From: Candidatus Omnitrophota bacterium
GTDB taxonomy: Bacteria; Hinthialibacterota; Hinthialibacteria; Hinthialibacterales; JAKPRU01
Reading direction: 5' to 3'
DNA: 7,299 nt
Assembly (NCBI GenBank): GCA_029557025.1
Contig: JAKPRU010000174.1
Span: forward strand, 1-7,299
This document shows, one piece after another, positions 6,274 through 7,299 of this stretch (the first letter of the stretch is position 1; each line of letters starts with the position of its first letter). The notes under the pieces are model-generated. The model was not told where the DNA came from and searched no databases. It saw only the letters and a program-made list of their open reading frames with translations. A program made the translations under genes and the position numbers.

Positions 6274-6323
6274 CCCCCCTGGGTTTTTTCCCTCCCTGTT
6301 TACGGGGAGGGCTGGGGCGGGGG
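6274..6323 (+). repeat. C-tract repeat, copy A
   Basis: It begins CCCCCCTGGG (6274-6283), then a T-run, then CCCTCCC (6290-6296) pairing perfectly with GGGAGGG (6305-6311) across an 8-nt loop, and ends in a G-rich tail. The T-run lies before, not after, the stem, so this is not a plus-strand terminator; the minus-strand stem is followed by A, not T. Confidence 0.5.
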
Positions 6324-6353
6324 TTCTGCGGGCCGGGATTGTCTCACGAAGTT

Positions 6354-6387
6354 CCCCCCTGGCCCGTTTCCCAAAGGTGGACAAAGG
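6354..6387 (+). repeat. C-tract repeat, copy B
   Basis: It begins CCCCCCTGGCCC (6354-6365), the same opening as copy A, followed by GTTTCCCAAAGG and a short tail. It is shorter and less palindromic than copy A. Confidence 0.4.
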
Positions 6388-6396
6388 CAGAATGTG

Positions 6397-6424
6397 CCGG
6401 ATTCCGGCTTTCGCCGGAATCCGG
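6397..6424. repeat. Perfect 12-bp palindrome with 4-nt loop (REP-like)
   Basis: CCGGATTCCGGC (6397-6408) and GCCGGAATCCGG (6413-6424) form a perfect 12-bp stem with loop TTTC, which reads GAAA on the minus strand. From memory, ATTCCGGCTTTCGCCGGAAT is a widely dispersed bacterial repeat core. It sits between two convergent genes and could stabilise or limit transcripts from both, but has no T-run for an intrinsic terminator. A smaller hairpin, CTGCG-CTGC-CGCAG, follows at 6446-6459. Confidence 0.75.
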
Positions 6425-6471
6425 AAGAAAACAACAAGGCGGGAGCTGCGCTGCCGCAGTCCAAGGCCGCT

Positions 6472-6507
6472 CCCCCTCTCCATCCTCGTAAAGAGGGCCA
6501 GGGGGGG
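6472..6507 (-). repeat. C-tract repeat, copy C (inverted)
   Basis: Read on the minus strand from 6507 it gives CCCCCCCTGGCCCTCTTTAC and ends in GGAGAGGGGG. This is the same pattern as copies A and B but inverted. It lies just after the dgoD stop codon; no T-run follows it on that strand, so I do not call it a terminator. Confidence 0.45.
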
Positions 6508-6514
6508 AGGATTA

Positions 6515-7299
6515 TTACCAATCCGTTACCGACCCATCATAAGCATCATAGGTCTCCGGGTTCCTCCAATCGTGGTCGATCTTGTCCGCGATGGCCTCTT
6601 CGTCTAACTCTATTCCTAATCCGGGTCCTGTGGGAATCGGAATGTAGCCGTTTTCAATCTTGAAAGGCTTCTTGAGATATCCATCCCCCAAGTTGACCTG
6701 TTCCTGGCACAGGAAATTCGGAATGGAAGCCGCAAGATGAACACCGGCAGCGAGGGAGATCGGTCCGAGCGGATTGTGCGGCGCAATCGCTGCGTAGTAG
6801 GCCTCGGCCATCCCTGCGATGATCCGGCATTCTGTCAGGCCACCTGCATGGCACAAATCCGGCTGAAGGATACTCGCGGCGCCTTTTTCCAGGATCTCCC
6901 GAAATCCCCACTTCGTGAAAATACGTTCCCCTGTGGCAATCGGTAGAAATGTGCCCCGCGCAATCTCCGCCATGACATCTACATTCTGGCATTGCACCGG
7001 CTCCTCGATAAACATGGGCTGGTACGGTTCCAGCGCTTTAATCAGTAGTTTGGCGGTCTGCGGGCTGATTGCGCCGTGGAAGTCGATTCCGATATCGATA
7101 TCCGGCCCGGCGGCCTCACGAAGCGCCGCGAATCTTTCGGCGCACTGCTGCACAAATCCGGGTGTCTCCACAATCCTGGCGGGATTCTTATTAGCCACAC
7201 CAGTTTTGAACGCTGTGAAGCCGTTCGCGATCGATCTCTTGATGTCATCCGGTCGGCCCGCGCCGGTGTAGACCTTGACGCGATCACGGGTCGGCCCGC
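6515..7299 (-). CDS. dgoD: D-galactonate dehydratase (enolase superfamily, MR/MLE type), C-terminal 260 residues
   Basis: This enzyme dehydrates D-galactonate to 2-keto-3-deoxy-galactonate in the cytoplasm, using one Mg2+. The frame is open from the window edge (first full codon 7297-7295, GPTRDRVKVYTGAG) to the TAA at 6517-6515. The GTG at 7198 lies inside the conserved barrel and is not the start. Numbering visible residues from the edge, the catalytic residues are Asp72 and His74 in DFHG, Glu98 in IEEPV, Glu124 in GER, His174 in APHNPLGPI and Glu199 in QEQ. Their spacing (26, 26, 100 and 25 residues) equals that of E. coli DgoD Asp183/Glu209/Glu235, His185/His285/Glu310 as I remember it. 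ILQPDLCHAGGLTE and the C-terminal DWRNPETY...SVTDW also match DgoD. A related sugar-acid dehydratase is the main alternative. The promoter is outside the window. Confidence 0.9.
   Translation of the reverse strand, partial: GPTRDRVKVYTGAGRPDDIKRSIANGFTAFKTGVANKNPARIVETPGFVQQCAERFAALREAAGPDIDIGIDFHGAISPQTAKLLIKALEPYQPMFIEEPVQCQNVDVMAEIARGTFLPIATGERIFTKWGFREILEKGAASILQPDLCHAGGLTECRIIAGMAEAYYAAIAPHNPLGPISLAAGVHLAASIPNFLCQEQVNLGDGYLKKPFKIENGYIPIPTGPGLGIELDEEAIADKIDHDWRNPETYDAYDGSVTDW

Noticed and set aside
6290..6311. CCCTCCC/GGGAGGG stem with adjacent T-run as an intrinsic terminator
   Set aside because: The T-run precedes the stem on the plus strand, and on the minus strand the stem is followed by A residues, so neither orientation fits.
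5986..6483. A 165-codon minus-strand frame through the convergent gap
   Set aside because: It reads through the intron domain V (giving the accidental GEPCATNPHARFGARG) and the repeats, and has no reverse transcriptase motif or other family match.
5885..6607. A 240-codon plus-strand frame overlapping nikR, the intergenic repeats and the end of dgoD
   Set aside because: It crosses two well-supported genes and its sequence is translated repeat (GTG/GRDAR-type, RIPAFAGIR-type peptides). Palindromic GC-rich repeats are commonly open in several frames.
7196..7198. GTG at 7198 as the start of the dehydratase gene
   Set aside because: The frame stays open to the window edge and the upstream 33 codons encode conserved DgoD-like barrel sequence (RVKVYTGAG...GFTAFKTG).

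Overview
The window looks like chromosomal DNA from an uncultured, moderately GC-rich bacterium. It carries a single-chain glycyl-tRNA synthetase, a giant PpiD/SurA-type chaperone, NikR, and a sugar-acid dehydratase of the enolase superfamily. The gaps hold palindromic repeats of a kind I associate with planctomycete-like, Omnitrophota-like and other poorly cultured lineages. The single-chain synthetase argues against a typical gammaproteobacterium. I cannot fix the phylum from this sequence.

Layout, left to right. Positions 1-731 (+) hold the 3' part of glyQS. After 105 nt comes a 991-residue membrane-anchored periplasmic foldase (837-3812, +), probably co-directional or in one operon. A gap at 3813-4397 has no convincing gene in its first half and palindromic repeats in its second half. 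A divergent DapA/KDG-aldolase-family protein follows (4398-5336, +). Next come a good sigma70-type promoter and a leader of about 195 nt that can fold, then nikR (5598-6017, +) with an intact nickel site. The convergent gap 6018-6514 is packed with repeats and, on the minus strand, the 3' end of a group II intron (domains V and VI) without its body or reverse transcriptase. The right edge is the C-terminal 260 codons of a D-galactonate dehydratase (dgoD, minus strand), running off the window.

How the genes fit together. glyQS and the foldase are housekeeping genes for translation and envelope protein folding. The aldolase-family protein and DgoD could both act on sugar acids, but they are on opposite strands with nikR between them, so a shared pathway is only a guess. 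nikR has no nickel transporter or nickel enzyme beside it here.

The most notable items are the orphan intron D5-D6, the gap-free 40-residue tandem repeats and degenerate parvulin modules of the foldase, the altered active site of the DapA-family protein, the foldable nikR leader, and the number of short palindromes in both gaps. I do not see a complete new defence or mobile system.
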